DNA from: Parachlorella kessleri
Lineage: Eukaryota > Chlorophyta > Trebouxiophyceae > Chlorellales > Chlorellaceae
DNA: 57,105 nucleotides
NCBI GenBank assembly: GCA_001598975.1
Contig: BBXU01000205.1
Span: 1 to 57,105 of the forward strand
Reading direction: 5' to 3'
Of this stretch, positions 30,099 through 42,790 are shown one piece after another. The notes beneath the pieces are model-generated. The model saw only the letters and a list, made by a program, of their open reading frames with translations, did not search any database and was not told where the DNA came from. A program made the translations under genes and the position numbers. Each line of letters begins with the position of its first letter. The first letter of the stretch is position 1.

Positions 30099-32206
30099 AT
30101 GGCAGAGGAGGGCTACAACGAGGCCCTGGAGCTGGAAGGAGCAGAACAAGATGCTGGCGTTGATGATATGGAGGCCACTGCGGTGGGTGGTCCAACAGGC
30201 TCCACAGCTGGTTTCAGCATTGCATCAGGTCTGCACCTGCCCAGCGCAGGTGCCTGGCAATATTGCCTACGCCAGACCTACACATGCACAAGGAGCGTTT
30301 GTGTGTGACGTCTCTGCAGGGCCGATCGCCGGGCCTGCCGTGGCATGTTTTCGGGCCAATGCTGTGGCAGCTTGCGAAGCAGAAACTGACATATTTTGCT
30401 GCGTAAAGTTGCAGAAAAAAATATGTGAAAAGATGAAGCAAGGGCACATAAGAAAAAAGCCAGCATCTGGCTTGTTTGTGTCGTGCTGAAGCTTAGGAAG
30501 GCAGCATGGCCCTCGTGTTTGTCTTTAGGAGCTAGAGGCGATGAAGGCACGGCTTCAAGAGATGGAAAAGGAGGCAGCGAAGCTGAAAGAGATGCAGGTG
30601 AGCTTTGTTGCTTGATAAGGAACGTGTGGGCCCAGGGAGGGTGGAAGCCTGGAAGGGCGCTCGTCAGTTGAACTGTGCCAGGTTCGCCACCCTCTGTTTC
30701 TTACCTGGAGCCTTGGTAACCACTTTGTCCCCCTTGTTGTGATGGGCTGCAGGATAAGGTGCAGAAGGAGTCGGGCATGACGCCCGCAGGCTCTGGCTCG
30801 CTGGAAGCCGGGGGCCCCGGCAGCAAAGAGGAGGTGGACGGCCGGTCTGTGTACGTGGGAAACGTGGATTACGGCTGCACGCCGGAGGAGCTGCAGGTAG
30901 GGCTAACTGGCCTGGTTAGTTGCTGGGTATTACTGGGCATTAAGCAGTGCAAGGCGGCTGCTTGTCGCCCGCGGGGGTGGAGGTGGTGGTTTGTATGCAG
31001 TTGGCTGCTGGCTGGCGGCGCTGTGATGTGGGGTATGCAGGGTTGCAAGAAGAGGACAGGCTCTTGTCCCAACGCTGGTGCCCTGCCTTTGGTGCAGATG
31101 CACTTCCAGAACTGCGGCACAGTCAACCGGGTGACCATTCTGACGGACAAGGGCGGCAACCCCAAGGGCTTTGCTTACATCGAGTTTTTAGAGGCGGATG
31201 CGGTTGCTGCTGCCTGCCTTATGGAGGGCTCGGAGCTGCGGGGACGACAAATCAAGGTGGGTGGGCCGTTGCAATGGTGCCCGGATATGTTATCGGGATT
31301 AGCCCTGGAGGCACGTGGCCGTGTTGCAGCGGGCTTGTTTGGGGGTATCTTTCTAACAAGGGGGTGTGAGTCTCCAAGAGTAGTTGGAAAACTTGCGGGC
31401 AGTTTGTGCAAAGCAGGGGGCCACGTCCAGGGATTGGGCACTGCAAAGCGCGCATTGGCGGGTGGCGGGCTTTGCACCATCTCTGCGTAATGCTGACGGC
31501 GGTGTGTTGATGTGCATGGAACCCGCCTGACACCCGGCCTCAACTTGCGGGCATGCTACATCCTGCGCCGCAGGTGTCACCCAAGCGCACCAACGTGCCT
31601 GGCATGAAGCAACGAGGGCGGGGCCGGGGGCGGGGAAGGGGCCCGCCGGGCTACTTCCCTATGATGCCCATGATGCCGCCACCCTTCATGTTTGGGTATG
31701 GGTGAGTTCTTAGGCCTGGCCTGATGACGCCTAGGCACGGGTTGTTTTACTTTCCTCGAGCAGGGGCTGCTAGGGAGGAGGCAAGGTTCCAGCATGTGTG
31801 GATGTTTGGGCTGGCAGGGTGGTGTGTTGCGGGGCATGCGGCTCACTCCAAGGCTAGTGACTGAGGGCCTGCCCAAGGCAAGCTAGGTGGGGGGGGGGGG
31901 CAGGGAGCTTAGCTAGTGCGGTGTCGGTGCATGCAACGATTCAAGGGGACGTTCAGAGGGTAGGCTGTTGCTAACGTTGCAAGCGCAACCCGGCTGGCAG
32001 GGTCCTTTCCGGTTGTCCCGCAGTAGCCATTCGATATGAATGTGGTTTTGAGGTACGGGGCAAGCCTGCGAGAGCGGCTTGTCTGCACAAGTAAGCAGTA
32101 CACCTGGGTGTGCTACAGCTTCAGTTTCCTTTTAAACCCTTGATGCAGGTACGCACCGCGTGGCAGGGGACGAGGACGGGGCGGTGGCTACTACTCTCCC
32201 TACTAG
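30099..32206 (+). CDS. PABPN1: Nuclear poly(A)-binding protein (PABPN1 orthologue)
   Basis: Binds nuclear poly(A) tails, stimulates poly(A) polymerase and sets tail length. Six exons join in phase: 30099-30182, 30529-30597, 30753-30896, 31098-31256, 31574-31701 and 32149-32206, giving 213 residues. The order is that of the family. An acidic N-terminus is followed by a coiled coil (ELEAMKARLQEMEKEAAKLK). A single RRM has RNP2 (VYVGNVDYG) and RNP1 (KGFAYIEF), followed by GRQIKVSPKRTNVPG. The tail is rich in RGRGR and ends YYSPY, as in animal PABPN1. The coiled-coil helix directly before the RRM and the terminal YSPY make this a confident orthologue call rather than a generic RRM protein. The N-terminus is short and lacks the alanine tract of mammals. 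A Pro/Met-rich patch (FPMMPMMPPPFMFG) interrupts the arginine-rich tail. Confidence 0.93.
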
Positions 32207-32293
32207 GCTATGCGGCTGCTGCTGGCACAGTCTGATGCTGGCATAGTTGGCTGCCAACCTCCCTACTGAGCCATGCCGCTGCTGCTGGCATAG
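32196..32293 (+). repeat. Imperfect duplication spanning the PABPN1 stop codon
   Basis: Positions 32196-32230 (the last codons, stop and start of the UTR) recur with about five changes at 32259-32293. Both contain CTCCCTACT and GGCTGCTGCTGGCA or CGCTGCTGCTGGCA. The second copy sits in the 3' UTR. Confidence 0.8.
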
Positions 32294-32299
32294 CTGGGG

Positions 32300-32304
32300 T
32301 GTAA
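32300..32304 (+). terminator. TGTAA poly(A) signal of PABPN1
   Basis: TGTAA 94 bases after the stop. Confidence 0.45.
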
Positions 32305-32799
32305 GCTTGGCGCACTAGCTTATACGTGGGGACGTTTTGTGTGAAATCTAATGAGTCTGTGCCCTTTCAGCTGTGGCGTCAGCCTAGTCTGGTCTGGATG
32401 GCAGGTCTTTGAATGCTTGTTTGACACCAATTGCTGGATTGCGGATTATCAATCTGCGTCCGGGACGTGTGCTTGCTGGGATGTGATCGTGCTTTTGACC
32501 TGTGACAGTTAACCCAAATGAGTACAGCCATGACACTGTGAGGAGCTGGATGTTACATCTCCAAGCTAGTGTTTAGAGTGGCAATTGAGGGCTCGCAACT
32601 GCATTGCAACGCTCCAAGCAGCAGGCTTGCATCAGACTGCTTAAGGTCCGCAGGTTGCAAATGTTCAGAGATTGTTCCGCACAATAACAGCCCAAGGTGG
32701 AACATTTTCTTTGCTGTAATGCTGGCACAAAAGACATAAACAAAAGCGCTGTGGCACTATGACACGCACATGTATGTACCAATAGGTATACCCGTCCCT

Positions 32800-32804
32800 T
32801 TACA
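32800..32804 (-). terminator. TGTAA poly(A) signal of the ALMT-like gene
   Basis: TGTAA on the minus strand (TTACA on plus), 92 bases after the stop of the transporter gene. Confidence 0.45.
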
Positions 32805-32895
32805 ATCCACTTCATGGTTTGGCCAGCTGGTAAATACAGAGGAAGCCGCCAAAAGATACTGTACAGGCTAAGAGTCAGCAACCCAGTAACCCCAA

Positions 32896-35800
32896 TCAGG
32901 ACCAGTCATCTTTCTTAGGGGCAAGGCCGTCCTCATCGTGCTTACTCTCACCAGTTTCCTGGACCTGCAGAACAGAACATATGACTTCTGTCTATTCTGC
33001 ACCTCATGCAAGTAGCCCATCGACCAAAACATGTGCACCGGCTTCAAGCCAGCAAGTTGCACGGGGGCCGACCCTTGCTGCACAAGCCATGCATGCCATG
33101 CCCGGCCCACTCAAGGGCACGCGCTGGCTTGTACAACAGTTGCGGGCGCCGAAGGTCACCTAGTGAGACTCCAACGAACAATCAGCCCGCAAGGGAAGGA
33201 CTTTGCAAGTGCAGCAGACCAGGCTGCATTGCTGTGTGCCAGACCAGTGAGGGCGCCGCACAGAGGCCAGCGCAAAGCACAGCAGCCCAGAGCTCTAGGA
33301 GGGTCACTTAGCACCAGCCCACTCGCATGCACTGTGTGTGCCTGCCATCCAAAGATTTGAACAGCCTTGCAACCAATGCATTGTGCAGCACCCCGCCTTC
33401 CCAGCCCCCGCCCCTCCTGATCTATTCATCCCACCCCTCGCTTGGGGCACCCAGCGGCGACCCCGTCCCCCCGCCGCACCAAGTTGTGCAATAACCCATA
33501 TCCCGCCTTCCCTGCCCTCCCGCTCACCTCCTGATGCTCCAGCGCCCCCGACAGCTCCCTGACAGCCACTACAAAGTAGTCATGCAGCTGCTTTGCGCGA
33601 GAGGGGTCCAGGGCGGTGAACATTGCCGCCAGCTGGCGCCCCAGCCCCACCCCAGTGTTGACCACCATGCCCAGGGTATCAAAGGCAGCAGCCTGCTGCA
33701 AGCCCTGGGCGGAGTGCAGGGGCATGCCTTCAGGAGGGCTCAGGCCCCACAGGCCTGCTGCTGCTTGCTGATGGTGCTCTGCGCGCTGTGGTTTCCTGCC
33801 CAGCGCAGCACGCTCCAGCGCCAGCACCTCGGCTAGGCGCTGGGCGGCGTCGACCATGGCCCTGAGCTTGCACAGGGCTAGCTCTCCAGGCTCCAGCTGC
33901 TGCAGCGCTGCGGAGGGCCCTGCTGCTGCGGAACAGGAAGGAGAGGAGCGCGCTGGCTTGCCGTTGGGCGCGGCCCCTGCAGCTTCTGGTGCTGCAAGGG
34001 CCGCCGCAAGGAGCTTCGCACCTCCTCCAGCTGCTGCTGCATGGGCCGCTTGATCGCCGCTGCTGCTGCTGCTGCCCTTGCCGCAAGAGCCTGCAGCGTG
34101 GCCATTCTGGGGGACCACCTCTGCTCCCGCAGGCAACGCCCCAGCAGCGCTCTGCCAAGCTGGCAGCCTCGCTGACGCGACATGCGGTGCCTGCTCAGCC
34201 TGCTGTGCAGCTGGCACCGTAGCCGCTTGGCTGGCCAGCTGTGCAGCTGCCAGCTCAGCAAAGGGGTCGTCCTGAAGCTCCGCCGGCGCCTCCAAATCAC
34301 TGCGAGACGAGGCACCACCCAGGTGCGGCAGCGAGCCACCCCTGCTGCTAGCACCGCCCAGCCGGGGCGCCCGCCCCTCCTGCTGCTGCTGGCCACTCCA
34401 CTGTGGGGAGGCAAGGGGCGACTGGGTGCCAGGCAGGGGTGCCGGCCTGGTAGTGCTGCTGTGTGTGCTAAGGGTGACAGTCGTCTGGGCCCCATGCCTC
34501 CCGCTGCCGCTGCTGTTGGCACCTCTGCCCGACAGGCTCCTGCTGAGGGGTAGCGGCAGGGCTGTGGGCTCACGACCCTCGCTGAAGCTGCCTACTTCCT
34601 CAAACTGACCCTTGCTGCCGGCATCACCGCTGGTAGCTGCTGCCGCTGCTGGCCCCACTGATGCGGGCACGTCTTCGCCGTCGGCTTCACCCAGCAGCTT
34701 CCCCCCCAGGGCCAATGCCTCTGTGCCTGCCAGGCCCCCGCCCAAGCCATCCACGCTGCTCTGATTGCTGCTGCCGCTATGGTCGCTCCCGCCGATGCTG
34801 CTGCTCCTCCCCCTGCCCCGCCGCCGCAACCCGCACCAGCCCCCGCAGCCTCCGCCACAGATGCCACCACAGCGCTTTCCGCGCTTTGACTGCTTGCCCT
34901 GCTTGGCACGCTTCCGGAAGGCCTTGGGCGGGTTGACAAGCCAGCTGAGTGCTGTCATGGAGCCTCCCAGCTGTACTGCCAGCTCCCGCACATCACCCAC
35001 ATGCCCCTGGACCAAGGCCAGGTTCACTACCGTGCTTTGCAGCCAGTACAGCATGCTCTGCAGCAGGCCCAGCATGGTGGAGCACCTACGCAGCAAGGAC
35101 CTGCACCAGGTGACACGAGGGGGGTGTCAGCCAAGGCGCCGTCATCATCAATGGCGCAGGTTTCAAAGCTACCTGCTTGAAGTGACCAAGCACCATCGTA
35201 CTGCTCAGAAAAACACCCAACAAACGCGTCACAGCAGTGGTTCCGAGCTGCGACAGACTGACAAGTACCGCTGACAAATCCACCATCGACCTCCTCCCCA
35301 AGTCACTTGGCCAGGGACAACAAGTTTTACCTTTCCCACGTACCGGCCGACAGCGTACCAACCTGATGTGCATGCCAGCTCCAGCCGTGTTTGCGGGCAC
35401 TCGGGTGCACGGAGGGAGGGGGCCAGCGAGGCTCACCTGTACTGCTCAGTAGGGAAGATGCGTGGCGTGTGGAACATGCACCACTCCTTGTCTGCAGCCA
35501 CCAACAGCTCATTAAGGTCGGCCAGTTCTGTCTGAAGCCGGTGGACCGCCTCTGTCAGTGGGCGCAGCTTGGCCTCCACCCCATCGTCGCTGTACGTCCT
35601 GCGGGACAGAGTGACAGGGCACACAGTTGACGCACATGTGAAATATGGTTCACCAGCGGACGGGCGGCAAAGCTGCGCGGCGACATTGTGCACACTGCGG
35701 TGAATATGCAGGCACGGCTTGGATGCTGACCATGGGACTGCTGAGAGCCCATTGCTTGACGCACCACAACATTGTGCGCCTGCAATTTCTTAACAAAACT

Positions 35801-37635
35801 GGTGCCTTAACTGGGGTCTTAAGCTGCAGCTGCAATCCATGCACGGCTGCCAATGCAGGTGCATGACAGGCGCTGGACATATGCCAGGCTTGGTGTCCGC
35901 CCAACCCACTCACATGCTGGTGTCCGTCCATGTGGCTCCAGGCAGGTTGAGATCAGCATCGGGCGTCACACAGACCTGATGTAACGCCCACACCTGCAAG
36001 CGGTGCCGGGATGCAACTTAGTCTCATCCTCATCTCACATGGCATAGCTCTGCACGGTGCATGCCCAGCCTTGCCTGGCTAACATCGATGCAGCTGGCGC
36101 GCCTTGCCGCACGCGCCACCACACAACCAGCCTCACGCTACACGGGGCATCAGCATCAAGACCGCCACCGCTGCAGCTGGACAAAGTCTTGCTTGTTTGT
36201 GCCTTGGTCCCTTGTCCCAAGGTGGGCGACATGCGAGCGCAACCCCAGCTGCAGGCGTGACATAACAGGGTACCAGAACCTGGCAGCAAGACATTGGCCT
36301 ACAGACTGACCTAGCTGCCCGCTACAGGCCGTGCGGTACAAGAAACAAGATGCGCATCTTAGTACTCAAGGGATTCCACAATGCAGCCACCCTCGCTCAC
36401 CCCCAGGTCGCCAATCTTGATAAGCAGGCTGGCTGTGTCCCTCTGGATGAGCCAGCGGGCCCGAATGGGGAAGACCAGAACAGAGACAAGCGTCGAGATA
36501 GCCACGCCGATCTCAATGTTCACCACACGCCAGAGGCAGTACTTGAGGCTCATTTCCCCATCCCTGCGCCAATCATAAAGGGACTTTTCACACATGGTAG
36601 TGATCCTGAGCCTGACATCCCAAGTCGCGCTGCACCCAGAAGCTGGTATACTTGCGAGCCTCTCACGGAAGTCATCATACCTCCACAGCGATCATGAATG
36701 AAGGGTACAATGCCACACTCATGCGCTCAGGTGTGCTCTCATACAAGTACAGAACAGGCAGAGAAGCACCACAAAGTACGTGCCAGCCTTGGGCATTGCT
36801 AGCCGCCGTCCTCTCCTCAGTCAACCCACCTGATGCCCGAGCCAACGACCACCGGTACCGTGAACAGCATGGCGAAGAAGAAGTGCTCAATCTTCTTAAA
36901 CCGCTGCTTGTGGACCGCTATCAGGCCACCCGTTATTGACAGGCACACGATGGCAGTGGGGCCCAGCCCATGGCCTCCTGGGTCTGATAGATCCCAGTCG
37001 TGCTTGGATATGAGGTCTGCCAGTTCCAGGGCAAAAAGGCCGATGGCCCCGCCGATCAGAACACCTGCTGCGCGCAGCAAGCCTTTGCCCAGCGCGCCGC
37101 CCATGTTGGGCTCAGACACAACCGCTGCACAGCAGACAACCGTGGGAAAGGGGCGAGGCTGTTGGTGTGCCGGCTAGACCCACAAGAGGGGGCACGGATT
37201 GAGATATGAGCACTGTGAAATGATATAGCAAACAAATTGCAGCACCCAGGCCTGTAGGGCTCCAGCTCAGGCGCTTGCTGGACAGCTTGCAGGCTAACAG
37301 GCCCTTGGCGTTAGTGTTCCTCGCTGTCAGTGTCAGGTGCCTGTCAAGACTCACCCAGGGTGATCACAGTCCAAATGGTGTTCCCTCCCTTTAACTCCCG
37401 CCAGACGGCGTTGATCACAAGAGGGAGCATGGCAAAGGCAAAGCCGACGCCCATCTGCAGGCAGGAGAGCCCAAAGGCGCTGTATCTCCAGTGCATACTC
37501 CCTGGCACCTTGGGGCTGTTCCCTGCCAGGGTTCCGGGTGCTTACCTGGATACCGAGGTAGATGTGCTCAGGTTTGTAACCAGAGAAATACTTCTCAATG
37601 GCCGCTAAGGTGCGGTACAGTGAAAAGAATGCCAT
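32896..37635 (-). CDS. ALMT/FUSC-family membrane transporter or anion channel
   Basis: Minus-strand gene. Clear 5' exons are 37635-37546, 37454-37355 and 37124-36830, all in phase. The N-terminal half has several membrane helices (GFAFAMLPLVINAVW, TIWTVITLAVVSEPNMGGAL, LLRAAGVLIGGAIGLFALEL, FFFAMLFTVPVVVG). It then has the family's FUSC-like element NIEIGVAISTLVSVLVFPIR around 36480-36540. The wording W-V-I-T-x-A-V-V-x-E-P-N-x-G-x-x-L-x-K-G is typical of plant aluminium-activated malate transporters. The cytosolic part is carried by exons around 35905-35995, 35440-35600 and a long one from about 35096 to 33530. It starts helical (MLGLLQSMLYWLQSTVVNLA), contains a long Ser/Ala/Gly/Gln-rich disordered block and ends helical (LHDYFVVAVRELSGALEHQE). 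The last exon ends KHDEDGLAPKKDDWS. It probably exports organic or inorganic anions. The substrate cannot be read from the sequence, and middle exon borders are approximate. Confidence 0.7.
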
Positions 37636-38831
37636 GTGACACCCCTCCGGTGCTCCAGCTAAAACTGGCTTAGGACCGTAAAGTTGGCGGACTCAGGCTT
37701 GTGGGCAGCTCTGGTCGGACACCACGGTCCTGCTGCAGCGGCGGTGATCAAGGTGCATATCGATGTACGGGCAAGCTGGTTACCCTCAATTCATAAAATT
37801 AAAAGTCCAATCGACCTAATTGTAAGCAACACCAGACAGCAACGCGCAGGAGAAATTACGCACTCCATGTGTCATAGATTAGTCAGGTACCCACAGGCAG
37901 GAGGCTTCACAAACTGAGGACTGCTGCAAAGGTGCAACAGCACATCATGCACGACAGCTTGCAGCACAGAGGCCACCCTTCCTCAGACTTCAGGCTGGAC
38001 TACACAGGTGAAGCTAGCCAAGCTAGTAGCCTGATCAGTGGGTCTCTGCTCTAACCCTCTGCTTCCGACAACCCGTGAAGGCATCTGTAATTACAACACG
38101 ACACTTATGATATCTTCCAATAACACATCCTAACGTAGTTCGCCATACACATATCAGTCCCTTCGCAAGTGTTACATTCGCAAGCACTATGGTCCAGCCC
38201 AAGCCCGCAGCACAAGAACAGTGTCACAGCAAGTTTCGAAGCCATTACAGAGGACCCAACACCGCGACAATATTGCTAAAGCAAGAATATCAATACTTAC
38301 ACAGACGTTGCACACCCAAACACCTGGCAAGCCATTCACCATATGAATCATCATTTGTTGTAGCTGATGCAGGAGCAGGTCCAAGTAGGTTCGCGAAACC
38401 ATGTTTGAAGCCAGTTGACATAAGTCATAATGCCCTATTTAGATGGCGCCATCCAAATGGCGATCACGGCTTGCTTGCACGGCACCCCACAGAGGAACCC
38501 TGGTGCTGGCTGCTGGCGCCTTGGCCCCCTCATGGTCATAAGGGAACGGGCGGCACTGCAAGGTGGGGGATCCCCAATCTCCCTGCACCCACAGGCTATG
38601 TACCAACCCTACCCTGTGCACCCTGCCGCAGCGCCAGCGCCCTACCTACCAATGAGGAAGGCACACACAGACTTCATCTCTTACTAGGACCCAGCAGACT
38701 TCCTGTCCCCCTGGAGAGGGGCCACAGTGGCGTGCTTTGCCATGACGCACACCCTGTTGTGCCACAACGGCAGCGTGGTGCTAGCCCTCCCAGCTAGCCA
38801 GCCAGCCGGCCCTGCTGCACAGCACACCATG
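37636..38831. other. Intergenic region, ALMT promoter and aminotransferase 3' UTR
   Basis: Both neighbours are on the minus strand. AT content is higher than elsewhere (for example 37780-38110). TGTAA on the minus strand at 38245-38249 is a distant poly(A) candidate for the aminotransferase gene. No coding exon is supported. Confidence 0.5.
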
Positions 38832-41800
38832 TCATGCCGCCGCGCCAGCGCCTTCCTTGCTCTCCAGGAAAGCGCGCACAGCGGGCATGCCATGCTGACT
38901 CAGCTCCTCCAGCCCCCTCTTCAGCCTCGCTGCCGCCTCGCTGCACAGCTCTGGCTGCAGGTTGGCAAAAGCCACCCTCACGTGGCCGGTCGTGCCGCAA
39001 GCGGAGCCAGGTATGAGGCAGACCTTGTGCTTACGCACCAGCCAGGCGGCCACCGCCTCGTCATCCTCACACCCTGCTAGCGATAACACAGAAGGCAGAC
39101 CTGGCCCTGGTCAACATAGAATGCATGTTGCAGCAATGGTTGGCTTGGCGCTTACTTAGGCCACCACTGCAACGCCCCTGCTCAGCCTCTTGTGGGTGGG
39201 GTCAGCAACCCGTTAGTGCCACACCAATGAATGCCAATGGCATGGCGCCTGGAGATGGTACCAGCTGTTGCGCCACACTGCTGACATGCCAACTTCCATG
39301 CCGCCCAGCTTCATCGCTAGGACGCTCCCGCCGACAAGCAACGCAGCAGAAAGGCGCGGAGCACAGTATGCTAGGAGTTAGAAGTCCTACCTGCGCAGAG
39401 GGCCTGACTGGACACATTGGAACCAGCCAGCATCAGGGCGAAGTGTGCGCGAAGACCCTCCTTCAGTGGTAGCAGACAAGCAGGGCGAGGGCTGCACCAC
39501 CCCAGCCCACCCACCTGGTGGCAGCCTGGCCCAGAGGTAGATCGCGCCCTCGCCGCCGCCCACGCCGCTGCCAAGCGTCCCCAGCGGCGTGAGGGCATCG
39601 ATGATGGCAGCCCTGCAAGACAGCACGGTCCGCCAGAAGAGCGGTCGGGGAAGGCACACGGCACTCGGTGGGGCCTGTTGATATGGTCAGCTGAAAGGTA
39701 GAACCCTGGACACCGGACACAAACCCCCAAAGATGTGCAGATGCAGGTATGCAGAGCCAGGTCAGGCCAGAAGGGAGGCAATACAGGTTTCGCCAAGCGT
39801 CCCAGCACCCCTAACAACTCGAGCAGCGACTTGTTGTCACCCTGCTACTCCCATGGGCAAGCCCGGCCGGGCAGCCTACCTGTTTCCCTCCAAGCCGTGG
39901 ACCTGACTCTCGACCCAGCCCCTCCCTGCCTCCAAGGCCCCCAGAGCCACCCATTGGCTCAGCTGGGTTGCACAGACAATGACAGTGTCCTGCGCAGGAA
40001 GTCGCACAAGCAGGGAATGCAATCCCTCGCCAACGGTGGGCCTTTCGGCATGCCCATGCTTACATGGGCCGGCGCTGGCAGCCCCCCCTCCCCAACAGAC
40101 TTGTGGCCACCCACCTGCCACAGGCAAACAACTGGCGACGTGCATAGCACATGCACAGGCCCAAGCACTTCAGCAGGCAACATGCACAACTGCCCAGGCC
40201 GAAAGGCAACCTAGGCAGTGATGCTAACGACGCTGAGCCCACAGTATGCTGTCAATGCGGTGCACCACAGGCATGCACAAGGGCATTTGCCGGCAGGCAT
40301 CACCCCACCTGGATCTTCACAAGCTCTGCAGCAAGCTTGCTGCTGCCATCCTCAGGAAAGGCTAGGTAGCCGACTCGCCACCCCATCATCCCGTAGGCCT
40401 GCACATAGGCGAGCCCCCAGGTGCACAGAGAATTCGCTGAGGGGTGGGAGGTAGCGTGCAGTCTGCATGTTGCGCCGTGACCGCATGCATATACCCAGGC
40501 TTCGTCTAAAACACACAAACTTGCAGCGCACCAGCAGCAGCTAGGCAGCATCCTCACACATTTCCCCGGCGGTGACAAATCTACGTACTTTCTGCCTGCC
40601 ACATGGCTTTTGGCTTCCGCCATTTGAACTATTACCCACGGCAGGGCCGCCACCGCCCCTATCCAGACTTGTGGAAAAAAATCAGGGCTGATATGGTACG
40701 ACTTAATGTCATGTCCCCACCACAAGCACACCACTAGCCCAGCCAGCCATCACACCCACACTCGCCTTGCTGAATGAGAACAGGTTGAGCACGTGAGGAG
40801 CTGCGATGCAGTGGTGCTGCCTGCCGTTGTAAACAAAGTGTTCATATGTGTTGTCTAGCAGCAGCCAGGCCCCCGCCCGCCTGCAAAGCTCTGAAGCCCG
40901 CTCCAGCTCCGCCGTTGACAGCAGCACCCCTGGACAGCAGCAAGAGCTAAGAATATGTCTCAGGCAAGACATACAGCAAAACTGCATAGAACCCTGTCAG
41001 GCCAATATACCCGTACCTCCTCTTTGATCGCATTGCCTGCCACCCTAAATAGACATGTCGAGGATGGCGGCCCCAAGGCTAGAGACAGACAGCGCTGAGT
41101 GAGCCCAGGACTGGCTTTCGTAGCCCAAGTCCGGTGGAGGGAGGGCCGAGGGGCTGCCATGTGACGGCATAGGCACCCTACTTGTGGAGAGTTTGGACCC
41201 ACGCCAGGTAGGACCATCTCCACAGACCAGCAGCATCAGTAGCACTGGGCCAAGGTGTGCCTTCCTTGGTTGGTTCTCCCGGTTGTACCACCGTCGAGAC
41301 AGCCCCATGTACAAGGCACCCAGTATGCGCCTCTGCAGCCCCTCCCACACCCCTTGGCAGCTGCACGGCCACCCATGCGCACGACCCTGTTGCTGCTGCT
41401 CCCCTCCTCGCTGCTGGGCGGGCAGCTTGCCTGTGGGGTTGCAGGGGTTTGTGATGACGACCATCTTGGGTGGGCTGGGCCCCGCCAGGGCCCCCTCCAG
41501 CCAGTCAAGGTCTGGATGCCATGAGGATGAGTCACAGGGCCCCAGCACCACATTCCTGCCACCGCCTGCCATCTGCATGCCCTCACGGACGGTGTACTTA
41601 TGCCCACCCCAGCAAAAGCAACAACACGGGGAGAGACCAACTGGATCAGATCTCAGGCAAGACACAGAGCATGACTGCATACAACCCTGTCAGCCCAGTA
41701 CACCTGTACCTCCTGTCTAATCGCAATGCCTGCCAAATTTGACCCAATAGCGTGCTTTCATGCCAAGTGGAGCCTCCCTGGTGAGAAGTAGCACACAGAG

Positions 41801-42790
41801 TGCTGGGTGGCAGGCACAGGTACTCCCCTCCCGTACAATCCCTCCGCCAGCAAGCATTACTGCAGCAAAGCAGTCAACAGGGACGACGACCCTCACAGCA
41901 GGGTGACAGGCAACCCCACCCCAACAGCAGTGCCCCACCTGCAGTGCCATGAGGTGGTTGAAGTAGAAGGGGGAGAACAGGACCACCGAGTCGCTGGCAT
42001 CAACCAAGGCCAGCACAGCGTTCACAAAGCCCTGGTTGGCACCAGCCGTTACCATCACGTCATACTGCACAGCATGCAGGGCGCTGTTGTCACATGCATC
42101 AAGGGGCGGGAACAGCAGCACGTCACACCTGCACATGCTACCTCGCACAGACCTGCCATGGTCAGCATCCACACCAAACCCAGGCACAAATGCCACAGCA
42201 CATCTGCAGGCCGGTGCCAGAGACCAAGGACACAAGGCTTGCCCGCCTTCAAAGAGCACCTAAACCTGGACATTATCTGACACACATGACCCACCCAGAC
42301 TTACACCCTCAAGCCCGTTCTCTGCTGCTATTTTCTGCCGCAGCGCGTCTCGCAGGGCTGGCAGGCCTTCGTCGGCACCATACCCGTGTATGCCACCCTC
42401 AGCCAGGGCTTGAGTCGCACGGTCGAGTGCCTCCTTCGGTGGCTTCCAGTGAACGACACCTGTGCATGAAACAGCATGGGCTTCAGTGACAGTGACAGTG
42501 CAGGAACAGGGAGCTCTCAGTCTGGAAATGGGAGAGCATAGCCCGGGTGCCGGTGCTGCTCACGGTACTCCTAGCTGAGGGGCCTCCTGCGCAACCAGGC
42601 CAAAATCTGTATCTGTTATATCTGGAGAGCTGGGCTATGTACCACCCACCGAACCTTGAGCCAGGGAGAGTGCTCCAGGGGTGCCCGCAACAAGGGCCTT
42701 GGTCTTGACTATGCAGGGCGGGTCCGTCTGGGCCACCCTGACTGACACCTCTGGGCTGCCGCCAACTGCCGTGCCGTTGGTCGCGGCCAT
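38832..42790 (-). CDS. ISS1: PLP-dependent aromatic aminotransferase, ISS1/VAS1-like
   Basis: Class I/II fold-type I aminotransferase. Arabidopsis ISS1/VAS1 transfers amino groups between aromatic amino or keto acids and methionine, tuning auxin, phenylalanine and tyrosine metabolism. Nine exons join in phase: 42790-42655, 42459-42305, 42064-41939, 41572-41431, 40929-40766, 40398-40309, 39989-39880, 39612-39515 and 39073-38832, giving 420 residues, near the family length. Diagnostic wording: SLAQGVVHWKPPKEAL, YGADEGLPALRDAL, VTAGANQGFVNAVLALVD, ITNPCNPTG, WLLLDNTYEHFVYNG, and the PLP lysine in NLFSFSKAYGMMGWRVGYLA. GEGAIYLWARLP follows, then IPGSACGTTGHVRVAFANL with the carboxylate-binding Arg. 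Two introns use GC donors. An upstream in-frame ATG at 42869 would add an N-terminal extension, possibly organellar; I prefer 42790. Confidence 0.9.
40959..41046 (+). repeat. Dispersed ~85-bp repeat in aminotransferase intron 4
   Basis: Begins CTCAGGCAAGAC and contains ACTGCATAGAACCCTGTCAG, ATACCCGTACCTCCTC and GATCGCATTGCCTGCCACC. Near-identical to 41651-41734 and 17691-17770. It lies at the edge of the 40930-41430 intron. Confidence 0.85.
41651..41734 (+). repeat. Dispersed ~85-bp repeat in aminotransferase intron 3
   Basis: Begins TCTCAGGCAAGACACAGAGC and contains TGCATACAACCCTGTCAGCC and ACCTCCTGTCTAATCGCA. It is about 690 bases from its closest relative, in the preceding intron of the same gene. 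Confidence 0.85.

Noticed and set aside
33426..35096. 556-residue minus-strand frame as a stand-alone low-complexity protein
   Set aside because: It is the cytosolic exon of the ALMT-like gene; the flanking exons on both sides continue that protein.
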